A stretch of 64,000 nucleotides of DNA, taken from Dermacentor variabilis. Taxonomy: Eukaryota > Arthropoda > Arachnida > Ixodida > Ixodidae. Positions 23,622 through 35,229 of the stretch are shown here, piece after piece. The translations under genes and the position numbers were made by a program. The notes below the pieces were generated by a model. It worked only from the letters and a program-made list of their open reading frames with translations, was not told the DNA's origin and searched no databases. The stretch covers positions 133,975,105 to 134,039,104 of the forward strand of contig NC_134572.1 in NCBI RefSeq assembly GCF_050947875.1, written 5' to 3'. Within the stretch, counting starts at the first letter, position 1. The number at the start of each line of letters is the position of its first letter.

Positions 23622-23882
23622 TTACAGCATAAACTGGAGGAGCGGTTCCATACGAGCTCCATTTTCGGCACTATGCACTACGAGGTCTTGGCGGCGAAAT
23701 CTCTTTGCGTCGTTTTCATGAGAACGATCTGAACTGTCCGCCCTGCGTCGACACCGAGCTGCGGCCTCTGCTGGCCCCTGCGCAGGGGTCTGCTGAGCCG
23801 GACGTTGCCTCGTTGCAGCCGCACGAGTAGCTCTAGGATTCGCTTCTTCAGCAGCGGTTTGTACCTTGCGAGGAGGCGCCAT
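23622..23882 (-). pseudogene. Possible relic of a basic STPR-like repeat ORF
   Basis: The 86-residue frame starts MAPPRKVQTAAEEANPR and continues with an Arg/Ala-rich pattern (AEAAARCRRRADSSDRS, DAKRFRRQD). It recalls the N-terminus of proteins built from STPR-like basic repeats that I associate with tick repeat families. It is short and ends without a recognisable core domain. It lies just before the diverged tandem repeat at 23940-24600. Identification rests on memory of the pattern only. Confidence 0.3.
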
Positions 23883-23939
23883 AAAGTGTACCGAAGAGTA
23901 AACACAGGTACCCAGACTACGTGGCGCACATGACCCGTG

Positions 23940-24600
23940 TCACGATACAGCACTGTTGATGATGATGATGATTTGTTGGCACCCCCTTCGAAACTGCGTG
24001 GTGAGAAAGTCACCTAGGCCTGCTTGTGTTAACTAGGTCCAGCTTACATGCAGCTTGCAACTGTTATATGCGGCTGGTACATGTCGGGACACCTGGTGGA
24101 AGCTAACGCAACTGCAATGAAAAGTTTGCACGTATCGACGCTACGCGGCGCGCATGTCACATTGCGTGACCAATGGTACGACACGATGCTCATGATGATG
24201 ATAATGATGATTTAATATCATTCCCTTCGAAACGAAACGGTGACGCACAATCACCTAGAGTGATTGATTTATCAGGTATGTTTGCATGTTTTTCATTCTA
24301 GCCTTTTTCTATACATCTCCTTAATCCTCTTTTTCTTCCCCAAACCTGCTCTATCTCCCTTGTACAACTAGCTATGCAACTGCTACATGATGTGCCTGCC
24401 ACCTGGTGTAATAATATGCAACTGCAATGTAAAGTGTGCCGGTAACGAGGCTACGCGGAGCGCAGCTCACATCGCGTGACAAGTCGCACGCTACGACCCT
24501 AATGAGGAAGATGATGATTTATTGGCATCCCCTTGGAAACTCAGCAGTGACATAGTCACCTTGCAGCTTAGTTTAATCAGGTAAACAATGTATATTTTTT
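23940..24600. repeat. Diverged tandem repeat, about three units of 240-300 bp
   Basis: Three units carry a GATGATGATTT block (near 23960, 24205 and 24510), then CCCTTCGAAAC or CCCTTGGAAAC, a GTGA...TCACCT element, and a TAATCAGGTA-like stretch. Between them a CTACGCGG...TCACAT...GCGTGAC segment also recurs. The units differ by many substitutions and indels, so the array is old. Confidence 0.65.
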
Positions 24601-26929
24601 AGCATCTTTGTAAACATCTCCTATAGCATTTAGAATGCATTGAGCATCGTTGATGAGCACGCCGATGCGCTGAGCACCGTCGTGCCTCGGCGTAGTCGGC
24701 GTAACCGAGCGAACGAGCAGAGCGGAGGATGAAAGAAAGAACGCGGAGTGCAGCGGGGGATGAAACGTGAAAAGAGCGTGAGGAGAAAAGTGGACGAGGA
24801 GGCTACAACAAAAGGATGAGACGGAAAGTGTATGGCGAAAGCGTGAGAAGAAAAGTGCAGTGCCGCTCTGTGGCGACGATGATTACGAGATGGAGCCATA
24901 GTAGCGGGCGTTGTCTGTTCACCGATGGCATGAGGCGAGCGCGTCAAACGATACTATATATGAAAGCAAAGCGCTGCATTAGCGGAGGTCTGTTTGCGGC
25001 GGCTGCTGTGAATCTTGCCCACGCGTCACCCACGCGCCATCTCTTGCGATCTCCCGATTAGCGAGGCAGTCACACCCAACATCGCTTCATTTGCAACGTG
25101 CCGTGCGAGTCAGATTGTCCGCGCCAGCCAATATATCGCGAAATGAAAACACATGTAGAGTTGCACTCAAATTTCTCATTAGCAAGTATCGTATTCGTCG
25201 GTGAAATTTTCTTCCTCAAACCTTCTCCAACTTTTTTGTACCGCTATACCTGTGCATCTGCTACATAGTCCATACATGGGAAGTGCTTTTTTTTCTCTCA
25301 TTCCCGGTGATAGCTGCGACGGCGGTGTGGCGGACACCATCGCCAACCGAAACGGCTATTTTAATGATCCCATTGTATAACTGCCTGTGCGGTAAAAGCT
25401 TTGTGAATTGGGCGATTCTTTTGCAACAAAGCCGCAGCAGCGGCGTGCATATCATGACCACCATGTGGCGGGAGCACACGTTTGGTGATACCAGAGCCCT
25501 CTGGTGTTATACTTAGTTCTCTCATCCCTCCCACCTATGCATGACGTAGGAACATGATTTGGCAACTCTTTTCAATACGTGGGCAGTAGGCCTAGGTGTC
25601 CTGCTTAATAAGTGGAAACCAACATTCCTTTAAGCTGCGTTTGTGGCGCAATTTCTTTGATGTGGCTTTTCCTCCGCCATACATGATTACATCTGATCAC
25701 AAGTTTCTTTGCACTTTTTTACGCCCAACCATGAAATAGTACGCCTTCTCTGGCTGAAACCGAACATGGAATGTGCATCAACACCTACGAGCACAAATCA
25801 ATTGCCGTTCAAACAAAATTACTGCCAAACAATTCTTTTATGGATGAAAAAACCCTAATGTTGCGAACTTCCGTGTTCAAAATGAAACTAATGAGTTTAC
25901 TGTCTAGCTGTTTAAGCTTAAATATAGTTTACCGCCCATTGTATGAGTGAAACCGAGGTGTGAAATGGGGGGATCATTTGTGCTCGCTAATAACCTGTTT
26001 AACTTGCAAATAAATCATTCTTGTGCCAAGAAGCCTGTGGATAGTAGCCAAGCTTGCTGATTGAGCTACAAAACTTTGCGTTTTTTGGTAGCGAAAAACT
26101 TTACTACCTCTATTGGAACGGTTGTTGTGCGGTTTGATAACTTTTCTCATTAGCACGTCTTTATTGTCTCCCTTATTGTCACTAGCACTCCGCGACACTC
26201 TTGACTAGGTAGCCCAGACTTCTCAAAAATCAATTGTCAGCATACTGTCGCACCTCGTCACTCTTAAGTAACCTGTGCGCCTGCTTGCCCAAAGACGTCT
26301 GTGGGCCCCTATTGCACACTAACCCCTTCAGACGCTGTGTTCACGCCGAGACAGTGCGTCAAAAGTAAAACGATTAATTCAAATACAAATATTTAAAACA
26401 CAAATCAGCGCAATTACAAAAATATTAGGCAAAGCTGTCATGTTCACCAGAGGACGCTGCGGTGAACACAAGTGACGGCGCTATCGGAAGACGCCCATTA
26501 CCGAACTAACCCAACCAAGCACATTACCAGCGATTTAATTACCTTGGTAAAAGGAAAATTGTCGTGTAACAAAAGTCATCGCCAAGCTTTGTTAGTGTGG
26601 AGGCTTGGAAGAGTTGGTGATTCACGATTCAAGCACAGCGTGCACAAAAACAAAACATTAAAAAGATAAAAATAATGGTACGCGCACACGGCATGAAAGT
26701 ACACTAGGTGACTCGTAAACGGGTTCCTGCGAAAGAAAGTTCGTCCTGCTTCGGAAGTCGAAATCGGCAGCACCAACTTTCCGGTGTTCCACCTGTTCCA
26801 TCAAAGTAACGTTCCAAGGAGAAGGAAGGAGTGCCCCGAAAAGCTAGTGGGGCCAGGTCCGCGAAGTAAAATGAATTCGGCCTCAGCTCAAGACATCTTA
26901 CTCCTCTTTGCTAGGTATATGATCTTGTT
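24601..26929. other. Anonymous sequence, possible dispersed repeat at its left end
   Basis: A CG-rich block at about 24640-25080, with GAGCG and AAAGCG motifs and a TACTATATATGAAAGC stretch, resembles a high-copy segment I associate with tick genomes; I cannot verify this. The rest has no recognisable gene. Confidence 0.3.
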
Positions 26930-27034
26930 ATATGCTAATATTTGTACGCGTTGCTTGGACATATTTTTGTGTACTTTTGCCCCTCCTCCTTGGGCCCTCT
27001 TTCGGGTCGGCAGTATTCTGTAAATAAATAAATA
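26930..27034 (+). mobile_element. 3' tail of a decayed CR1/Jockey-type LINE
   Basis: The stretch CTCCTCCTTGGGCC...GGCAGTATT...AAATAAATAAATA closely parallels the 3' end of the LINE at 43860-43939, which reads CTCCTGCTTGGGCC...CTGCAGTAT...AAATAAATAAA. Only the 3' untranslated tail is left; no coding region precedes it. Confidence 0.5.
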
Positions 27035-27261
27035 TGCATACTTTCTCAGAAACCTGCGCGGGTTTAGTTCTTAGCTTCACGGTATAGCCCCGTTTGATAT
27101 CAGATGACACCGTGTGCGCATAGTCGTAGGAGTTCCTAGACTGCACGCAGGGACCTACCTACGGAAAATTGCTTTATTGAGTACCACTCATCGAAACGGT
27201 GTTGAGTTCTCTAATTTCTCATACGTCAGTCTTCGAGCCCCTTGGCCCATCCTGCACCGTC

Positions 27262-28432
27262 AGTAATTTTCTTTTACGTTCTTCTTCATTCGTGGCACAG
27301 AGTGCCTCCAAGCTGGCGTAACCAGCTGACTTGGTAGAAAACTTTTCTTCAGCTGTCGTCGTTTCTCCCCTTCCATCAGAGATGGGACGCCATAGACGTT
27401 GCACTTGGAGAATAGACTTTATGTACAGAATATTTACATTGACAGCTATTTACAGTGGGTCTGACGTATCAACTCGACATAGCCGATAGTGCGTAGCACC
27501 GTTCGTACGTCAAGACCCTTGGGTTACACTGGGACCGGCGCCTTTAACTCGGCAGAGCCGAAAGTGCAGAGCACCTTTCCTGCGCCCGGAACCACCGTGA
27601 GAGGTCGGGAGCCAGGTTTTAACCCTTCAGTTGCTCCTCCCGAATCCCCTCACGGCAAATCACGACACCCCAATCACCTGATTGGGTTAACTGGGCTGTC
27701 ACTCATTGGACACTCTCTTTCTCTCACCCTCTCTCTGCGTTCCTCGGAACATTCAGAGAGATAGAAGGAGAGAAAGGAACCACCCAAACAACAAATAAAC
27801 AAATAACATCCCAACCGTTTCGTCTCCGCGACATATATGGAAAAGCCTCCCGACACTTTGACGAACACTTACGGGAAACGACCATCTGCGTCGCCCCATC
27901 CTCGCACCTTAATTAAAACCATCGCGCACTGTGTGCCGCAAAGGGCACCCCTGCCGAAGTGCACCCACCGATTCACCATGCCGTCTTGTGCATGGTTCGT
28001 CTCCTCCGGCGGGCCCGTGAAGCTAAGTGCACAGATGGATTTGTCTCGGGTGCCAGCCTGCCTTTCAAGAGACCGCGCGTCGGGTTACCGATTCCTCTGG
28101 CTTTAAGTTGCCCCTTTGTACCCCAAGCGTGCCCATTGACGCCCTAACGACGCTCTTCCCGTGGTCCGTCCCAGGCAGGGCGCCTCCGTCCGCGCTTCCG
28201 GGCCAAAGGGCCCCCAACGTCGCACCCTTTCCTACGTTTCAAGACCGAACGCGCGACAGGTTAAGATGTCCCGAGGTGTCGGCGCGGGCTATCTGCCGCC
28301 AAAGAGCGCCTTCCGACTCATTACCAAAGCGCCCGGCTGGTTTTACTCTCGGCGAACGAAAATGGCGACCTCCCACAATTCTGGGGCGAAATTACCTTTC
28401 AGCGTCCATGCCGTTTGTCAACATACTTTACA
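27262..28432 (-). repeat. 3' LTR of the gag-only element (1171 bp)
   Basis: Matches 31899-33069 with a single substitution seen. The minus strand begins TGTAAAG and ends TTACT, so the ends are TG...CT instead of the usual TG...CA. Open frames inside it have no recognisable function. Confidence 0.93.
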
Positions 28433-28434
28433 CG

Positions 28435-28442
28435 CCCTCCCT
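28435..28442 (-). promoter_or_regulatory. Polypurine tract of the gag-only element
   Basis: Two bases inside the 3' LTR the minus strand reads AGGGAGGG, the expected kind and position of plus-strand primer for reverse transcription. It confirms the minus orientation. Confidence 0.6.
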
Positions 28443-29089
28443 AAGATTCATGTACGCGCTCAAATGCGGGTACCTGAATACTAACAAAAAAAAGGATGTT
28501 GCAAAGAAAGTAAAGCAAATGTCACGCTTTCGGCATTAGGATTTCTATGCCCTGCCCGGGGCGGCCTGAACTAGCATCGCTCCTTAACAACCGAGCCCCT
28601 CTGCGCTAACACTGAATGCACACACACAATGGTCATACAGCAACACTACCTGAACGAAATGTCGTACAGGCACACACAATGCACAAGCACTAACGACTGA
28701 AAAAGAACAAAGCCAAACAAACACCGAACACGGCTCATGAACAGATTTGCGAGTCACAGTGTCACATTAATGACCGCACTCACACACACACACACCAAAG
28801 ACGGACAACAGAACAAAAAGAACTCCTTGAACGCATGCAATAATACGACAGAAAACGCTTATTTCACTTGAAGTACACACACTTCATCGCACGGTTCTGT
28901 TCTATAGTTCAATAGTTCCGCACGTCACTATTTTCCGTGCGAGTGTTCACCGCAAAGTCCTCCCGTATCTTATCTCCCTCGGAAACACCGCTGCCTTTAC
29001 CCAAGCATGCCTTTAACTATGCCATAAGCATCCTACACCTCAAACAAAGGTGAAACATAGGTGGAGTGGAACCCCCCCACAGCTCCTAC
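28443..29089 (-). other. Untranslated 3' interior of the gag-only element
   Basis: About 650 bp between the gag stop and the purine tract, with CA-rich stretches and no reading frame of note. This is where a polymerase region would be expected to follow; none is present in any frame. Confidence 0.6.
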
Positions 29090-31528
29090 TTAGCCGCCGG
29101 GGTCGAATGGGTGATCCCCACAGCGTGTACGGGTGATCTCGCAGGGCGCCCTGCGACAAACCGCCTGTTCAGAAACGACGCTTCCATCGCGCCACGACCG
29201 CTTGGAAAAACCCATGCTCCCGAACGGCCTGAGCGCACCTGGATTCAGTGCTGCGACAGAAACCGCGAGACCAGCCCTGCACGCTCCCCCTTTCGGAGGC
29301 ATCGAGAATCGAGCCGAGACCTCTGTTGGTTCGCACATGGCGTCCTCGTCTGCTTTTCTCAACACCGTATCTGTCGCCACGGGAACACTGACGTCGGCGC
29401 TTAACTTCAGCACCGCCGTCACTTGTGTCTTGTGAATGGGAGCACAACCATCGCTTGGTTCAGTTATAAATTGAGGATCTTCGAGCGGGACTAGATTTAG
29501 CTCTACTTCCCGAGAGCTCGGCGAGATCCCATCGCGTTTCTGGCCACCACACGCCTCACGACGACGCTCCTCAACGCAGCCATCAGTGAAAGCCACGTCG
29601 CGCGGAGTCTTCCCTTCTTTTGGGACATCTGGAACTTTCACCAGAATGATGTCGGCCATTGCCAAAACCTGATCCACCACCGATGAGCCCACGGACGCTG
29701 TAGCTGCCGGCTGCTGCTTTTCTGCCACCTCAGTGCATGCTTGCATCGCAACCGCAGCGCTGCCGCACTCTCTGTCAACCCAGCCATCAGCCCCGAACTC
29801 GGAGGCCCTTGATCCACCTGGCTCTTCCTCCACGATCTCCTCCCTGGATTTATCATCATCGGGTGGGCCGCTTAGCGACACTTCGGGATTAACCCCGTCA
29901 CCCTCTCTAGCCAACTCAGCCGCAACCGACTGTCGGCGCTGCGCCTCCGCAAGCGAATCTGAAACGGTAGTCTGCGCGGCTGCGCCGCACTCCCCAGAAA
30001 GGCACGCCACTGACTCCTCGCGGACTACGTCGGACGCAGGCTTCTCGTTTGCCCTCACCGCTCCTGTGTCCGGTGGAACGCCTTCGAGTTCTGGCTGGGC
30101 GCTGTCTGCCTTTTGGTCTCCGATTTTCACTACCCCCTTGAAAACGCACTCGTCCTTAAGCAACTGCCATGCTTCCTCTGACAGCAGGCAATCGGTACGT
30201 TCTGTCAGCTTGTCCGTTAACGCACACAACACCGGCACCGCCTCTTTTACGTTTGCGAAAACGCCACATTCGCGGGACATTGTCAGCGGGACCACCGCGA
30301 GTTTCGCCCTCACCTTTTCTCCGAAGGCGGAGGTTAGGCTGATCGTTCCGTGCGCCTGTACGATCTCCGGCGGCACTACGCCCTCGCGCAACACTGTAAT
30401 TTCCGCTCCCGTGTCCAAAATTGCGTCAATATGCCTATCCTTACATTCCAGATCCACGGGAACGAGGTCGCTGTGCCCGGCTGCTTGCTCTCCTATCGCA
30501 ACGAGCGCCGACAAGCTATCGCTCTTAGTACTCGGAACGTTCGATGTTTGCTGCCCCGGGCTCAGTGGGCAATTCCACTTCATATGCCCACTAGAGCCGC
30601 ATGAGAAGCACCCTCTAAACTTTGGTTTTGTCTCCGCGCCTTGACCTTTCCCACCACCGCGACTACTTTGCGGTACGCGTGGCTTAACACACGGGCCTTG
30701 CGACTCTGCCGGCTTTTGTTTCAGCTGCTTCCCTGCGCTGTTTTTGCCTTGCGCCTCCTCGAATGTCCGCAGTAGCGAGGCTAGGTCCGGTGCTTTTAGC
30801 CACGTTTTCCCTTCCTGCAGCGTGACGTCCCGGAGTGCGTCATCTGACAGATTTTTCTTCAATTGGTCCGCGACCAATAGTTTAACCAACTCCTCGAACG
30901 TCGACACACCTCTCGAGTCAAGGTAAAAGTGCAGGTAGCTTTGAAGGCGAGTTGCATATGGTCTCCATCCTTCGTTCATGCGCTTTCCTGACCCCAAGAA
31001 CCTTTTGAGGTATTCCCCTGCGGAAAGTTTAAGCTCGTCAAGTACTGTTTCCTTGACTTTCGGATAATGCTTGTGTTCCGCCGGGCTAAGTCTCGTGGAC
31101 AAAAACGGAACCTTCTCCGCCACCAACGGGAAAACAATCTGTCCCCAAAACCACCTCGGCACTTCATATGCTTTCAGGGCGCTCTCAACAGACTCAAACC
31201 ACACCGGAGCCTCGGCCTCTGACGGAAATTTGGGAAGCACCCCAGCGAGACATTTAGCATAGCGTCTCAGCTCACTGCAGCGATCCTGCACACCCAACGC
31301 GTGCCCGCTCCCCCGTGAGCTTCCGCTTCCGTTCTGCCTAAGTCGCGCAAGCTCCACCTCCAATTCAAGCACTCGGCGCTGATCCGCGAGGCTTCTGAGG
31401 TCCATTTCCCTGCGGCTCTCTGATGCGACAGACCCCTCTGAGTGGTCCTCGACATTCTCGGCTCCCAATTCACTCATCACGGGCTGATTTCTCCTGTCGG
31501 GGTTCAAGTGAGCAAACCTCGTATTCAT
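29090..31528 (-). CDS. Gag-protease polyprotein with SCAN-like capsid and long tail
   Basis: An intact 812-residue frame. The N-terminal 70 residues contain a short coiled coil (RRVLELEVELARLRQ); Met1, Met18 or Met42 could each start it. The capsid spans about 80-260, and its C-terminal half (170-260, with LVADQLKKNLSDDALRDV) has the SCAN-like pattern. A CCHC knuckle lies at C307, C310, H315, C320. A retropepsin motif, LDTGAEITVL, is at 371-380 with catalytic D372. The last 330 or so residues are acidic, Ala/Ser/Glu-rich and of unknown role; they show no integrase or polymerase motif. A Gag like this packages RNA and forms particles, and the protease would mature it. Confidence 0.9.
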   Translation of the reverse strand: MNTRFAHLNPDRRNQPVMSELGAENVEDHSEGSVASESRREMDLRSLADQRRVLELEVELARLRQNGSGSSRGSGHALGVQDRCSELRRYAKCLAGVLPKFPSEAEAPVWFESVESALKAYEVPRWFWGQIVFPLVAEKVPFLSTRLSPAEHKHYPKVKETVLDELKLSAGEYLKRFLGSGKRMNEGWRPYATRLQSYLHFYLDSRGVSTFEELVKLLVADQLKKNLSDDALRDVTLQEGKTWLKAPDLASLLRTFEEAQGKNSAGKQLKQKPAESQGPCVKPRVPQSSRGGGKGQGAETKPKFRGCFSCGSSGHMKWNCPLSPGQQTSNVPSTKSDSLSALVAIGEQAAGHSDLVPVDLECKDRHIDAILDTGAEITVLREGVVPPEIVQAHGTISLTSAFGEKVRAKLAVVPLTMSRECGVFANVKEAVPVLCALTDKLTERTDCLLSEEAWQLLKDECVFKGVVKIGDQKADSAQPELEGVPPDTGAVRANEKPASDVVREESVACLSGECGAAAQTTVSDSLAEAQRRQSVAAELAREGDGVNPEVSLSGPPDDDKSREEIVEEEPGGSRASEFGADGWVDRECGSAAVAMQACTEVAEKQQPAATASVGSSVVDQVLAMADIILVKVPDVPKEGKTPRDVAFTDGCVEERRREACGGQKRDGISPSSREVELNLVPLEDPQFITEPSDGCAPIHKTQVTAVLKLSADVSVPVATDTVLRKADEDAMCEPTEVSARFSMPPKGGACRAGLAVSVAALNPGALRPFGSMGFSKRSWRDGSVVSEQAVCRRAPCEITRTRCGDHPFDPGG

Positions 31529-31888
31529 ACGTTACAGTACGACTAGGCAGCGGTACCCCCGAGGTGTAAGAACGAGAGGACTCACCACTTGCTGAGATGC
31601 TGCTGGTCGCCACTGCCACGCCCTGCCTGTCGCAGGGTCGGCACCGTCGGTCGCACCAAAGTTCCAATGTGCTCACGGGACCTTGCTTGAAACGGAGACG
31701 GCCAGGAACCGTCGATGCCCTGGAATTGACGGCTTGCTTCGCCTCAGCTGCGGATATTCTTGCCCACGCCAAAGTCTGATGTCGTTGCCGAGTTGCTTCT
31801 TGCAGTCTTCGGCGAACTTCCTCGCTGTCTGCGACGCCTCAGTCGGAATGCAGAGCGTTCCTTGTCGTCGACTGTTTCGATCCTGTCC
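31529..31888 (-). other. 5' leader of the gag-only element
   Basis: Untranslated region between the 5' LTR and the gag start, the expected place for an RNA packaging signal. A 100-residue shadow frame overlaps it but has no recognisable domain. Confidence 0.5.
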
Positions 31889-31889
31889 A

Positions 31890-31899
31890 GACTGCGCCA
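31890..31899 (-). promoter_or_regulatory. Primer binding site of the gag-only element (tRNA-Ser-like)
   Basis: The minus strand reads TGGCGCAGTC at the inner edge of the 5' LTR, sharing its first base with the LTR end. Drosophila 17.6/297-type elements use the same ten bases, complementary to the 3' end of tRNA-Ser. Further similarity (AGGAT, CGAA) follows with small changes. Confidence 0.7.
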
Positions 31900-33069
31900 G
31901 TAATTTTCTTTTACGTTCTTCTTCATTCGTGGCACAGAGTGCCTCCAAGCTGGCGTAACCAGCTGACTTGGTAGAAAACTTTTCTTCAGCTGTCGTCGTT
32001 TCTCCCCTTCCATCAGAGATGGGACGCCATAGACGTTGCACTTGGAGAATAGACTTTATGTACAGAATATTTACATTGACAGCTATTTACAGTGGGTCTG
32101 ACGTATCAACTCGACATAGCCGATAGTGCGTAGCACCGTTCGTACGTCAAGACCCTTGGGTTACACTGGGACCGGCGCCTTTAACTCGGCAGAGCCGAAA
32201 GTGCAGAGCACCTTTCCTGCGCCCGGAACCACCGTGAGAGGTCGGGAGCCAGGTTTTAACCCTTCAGTTGCTCCTCCCGAATCCCCTCACGGCAAATCAC
32301 GACACCCCAATCACCTGATTGGGTTAACTGGGCTGTCACTCATTGGACACTCTCTTTCTCTCACCCTCTCTCTGCGTTCCTCGGAACATTCAGAGAGATA
32401 GAGGGAGAGAAAGGAACCACCCAAACAACAAATAAACAAATAACATCCCAACCGTTTCGTCTCCGCGACATATATGGAAAAGCCTCCCGACACTTTGACG
32501 AACACTTACGGGAAACGACCATCTGCGTCGCCCCATCCTCGCACCTTAATTAAAACCATCGCGCACTGTGTGCCGCAAAGGGCACCCCTGCCGAAGTGCA
32601 CCCACCGATTCACCATGCCGTCTTGTGCATGGTTCGTCTCCTCCGGCGGGCCCGTGAAGCTAAGTGCACAGATGGATTTGTCTCGGGTGCCAGCCTGCCT
32701 TTCAAGAGACCGCGCGTCGGGTTACCGATTCCTCTGGCTTTAAGTTGCCCCTTTGTACCCCAAGCGTGCCCATTGACGCCCTAACGACGCTCTTCCCGTG
32801 GTCCGTCCCAGGCAGGGCGCCTCCGTCCGCGCTTCCGGGCCAAAGGGCCCCCAACGTCGCACCCTTTCCTACGTTTCAAGACCGAACGCGCGACAGGTTA
32901 AGATGTCCCGAGGTGTCGGCGCGGGCTATCTGCCGCCAAAGAGCGCCTTCCGACTCATTACCAAAGCGCCCGGCTGGTTTTACTCTCGGCGAACGAAAAT
33001 GGCGACCTCCCACAATTCTGGGGCGAAATTACCTTTCAGCGTCCATGCCGTTTGTCAACATACTTTACA
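31899..33069 (-). repeat. 5' LTR of the gag-only element (1171 bp)
   Basis: Near-identical partner of 27262-28432, followed by the CCGTC duplication. No unambiguous TATA box was pinned down; a CATATATG stretch on the minus strand near 32470 is a candidate. Confidence 0.93.
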
Positions 33070-33074
33070 CCGTC

Positions 33075-34366
33075 TTTCAGGTCATATTCAACCTCGTGGA
33101 TTTTTGTAGAACATAAATGCTTACTTAAATTGTGTGCAGTTCAAAATGTAAGGATAACATCCTCCAGTTGTCCCGAGACAACCACGAACGTTTTCGGAAC
33201 GGGCAAGCTGTGATAAAGCTGAACTACCCTGCCACATCGTGACCCATCCTGCAATTCAGGCGTGCGATCTAATTAAAATTAAATTGTGGCGTTTAGTTCT
33301 TGAAATTGCACAATCAGTTACGGAGGCCACCCTAATAGCGTCCTGGCTTGTACGAGTCGTATAGGTTGGTAGTTAGAGAACATTTCATTTCTAGTTGAGA
33401 TGTAGTAGCTGTGACGAAGTTTAGTTTCTTGTCGGCTCTTGGGGTTCCCGGCCCGAGACATTTTGCTTTCGAGTGGACGCAGAATTGGCACTTCCAAGGC
33501 TCAACGGGACTGAAAATGTCCCAACATTGCGTACCTCGATCTTCCCACCAGTCGCCCGACGTTGAAATCGATTGTGAAAACAAAGCAAAATAACCAACAT
33601 TTCGGATAGATTCTTCACTCTCCCTCAATGAAATCGCAGATCGTCATATTCTCCACGCTAACTGTATACTGACGGTTCAAGTTTGTCTTCGTTCAGGACA
33701 CCTTGCGCAGTTACGCCAAGAGCAACGCTGTACAAGAAAGATAAACAGTTTCGCACTCCCCAACCTTCTCTTTTAACTGAAACGGACGACCGTGCAGCAG
33801 CTTGTCGTGACGTTCTTTTTTCTGTTTTCCTCGTAAACGTGGGTCGGATGCGGCGGCGTAAACATGCAAAGTGAAATGGCCTTTGCGTGGACACATTGTT
33901 TCTCCTCGACGCTGCTGTCTGGTTGCTTTTGTTTACAAGCGCGATGTCGCTGGGAGGACCCAAGAAGCCCGTTTCTCTGGGGATCTCACGCTCGCCGACT
34001 GACGCGTCGGCTGATAACGCGCCGTCTCCAGCGACCCCTCGAGTACACCGACCGACGCGTACGGCCAGGGCCACGCGGCGAAGTGTGCGCCCTGTAACGT
34101 CGGTGAACGCTCGAAGGAGAGCAAAGCCAGAAGAGGACTGTCACTGTGACAACCGTTCTCCGGAACCGCACAGCGTCGTGGAAGGGGCGCGTTTATCTCC
34201 TTCCTGCAGAAAGTTCTCCCTGTTCACAGCGAGCCTCTCCGTTGTAGTTGCTGCTTGTCAAACGATCCAGTTTTCCCACGCTGTGCTTAATTAATGGTGG
34301 CATTACGTGTGCTAAACGTTCTTCTTTAAGTAGCGCCATAAAAACTGAAAATAAACAAAGAAAACG

Positions 34367-34368
<2 letters not shown>
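33075..34368. other. Anonymous sequence, no gene recognised
   Basis: Overlapping open frames at 33650-34290 on both strands are CG-rich but show no recognised domain. Confidence 0.4.

Positions 34369-34395
<27 letters not shown>
34369..34395. repeat. GA dinucleotide microsatellite
   Basis: About 13 uninterrupted GA units. Confidence 0.95.
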
Positions 34396-34397
<2 letters not shown>

Positions 34398-34827
34398 ACA
34401 GGAACAGGTGCTTCTCGTTATTCCCATAGGTTGATCCACGTGTGGTACCATAGGTAGTATACCCTAGTCCAGGTCGAGCACTCCATCAACGACAACGGCT
34501 AAAGAAGAGAACGCCCTCTGGGGCTACGAAACGTTGATATCATGCTCAACTTTGGGTCGCCTGAATCATTGGGTTTAGTTTTAGTTTTCTTTCTTTAACT
34601 GTGGGGCAAAGTGAGGCCTTCAATGCGAAATAACAAGAGCTACTACGTGTACGTGAGTGTGGCGGGAGAGGGAAGCGGTTCAGTTTAACACACTTAGCCA
34701 TCTTTCTGTTTCTCCGTATGACACCAAGAATGTCGCACACAAAGTAATAGTGTTTGAATAAGCGTCTGTTTGACTTGACAAACCATACTTCAAAGAAACA
34801 AGAAACAGATTATTTGTAGTTCCTGTA

Positions 34828-35190
34828 TACAGGGTGTCCCAGCTAACGTTAGCAAAGCTCTTGAAAATGTAGTATCGGTATACGAGGATGCAACCAATGG
34901 TATGCTGTCAGCAGTGACGTACCCCGCCAGAAGGCTTCTTTTTTAGTAATTGAACCATCCGTAACTAGATTAGATTAATTAGCAAACGTTTTACTTACTA
35001 AATTGAGGCCGATAATTTCGATATAAAAGTAATAATTGTGTATTAAAACACCCGATTCAGTTGCCTGCAGTGTGCTATGTCTCGCGTAATTATTTTTTCC
35101 GCGTTATAAAGAAAACACGCGAAATATGAAAATAGGCGCATGATTACGCGTCTGTTCGCCGCGACACTTGTGGTCCCAGGCGTTACTCGG
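34828..35190 (+). repeat. Dispersed repeat starting with CAGGGTGTCCCA
   Basis: Begins TACAGGGTGTCCCAGCT and is followed by AT-rich sequence with TTAATTAG-type motifs. The same opening appears in reverse at 49089-49105. I associate such ends with a high-copy arthropod repeat. The right end is not defined. Confidence 0.4.
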
Positions 35191-35229
35191 AATAAATAAA
35201 CTCTTCTCAACCTGCTGGACAGCTCACAG

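Larger units (their letters stand above)
27262..33069 (-). mobile_element. Non-autonomous gag-protease LTR retrotransposon (TR-GAG type)
   Basis: A complete 5808-bp minus-strand element with two 1171-bp LTRs. The 5-bp target duplication is CCGTC (27257-27261 and 33070-33074). Only one LTR difference was seen (27767 versus 32404), so it inserted very recently. A tRNA-Ser-like primer binding site lies at its 5' LTR and a purine tract at its 3' LTR. The 3466-bp interior holds one gag-protease frame and has no integrase, reverse transcriptase or RNase H. It must depend on enzymes from another element. Confidence 0.92.

Noticed and set aside
27837..28539. Open frames of up to 170 residues in the 1171-bp LTR
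   Set aside because: Duplicated in both LTRs and without any known domain; most likely chance frames in GC-rich LTR sequence.
29733..30644. 303-residue plus-strand open frame
   Set aside because: Antisense shadow of the gag-protease frame; Ser/Thr-rich by composition only.
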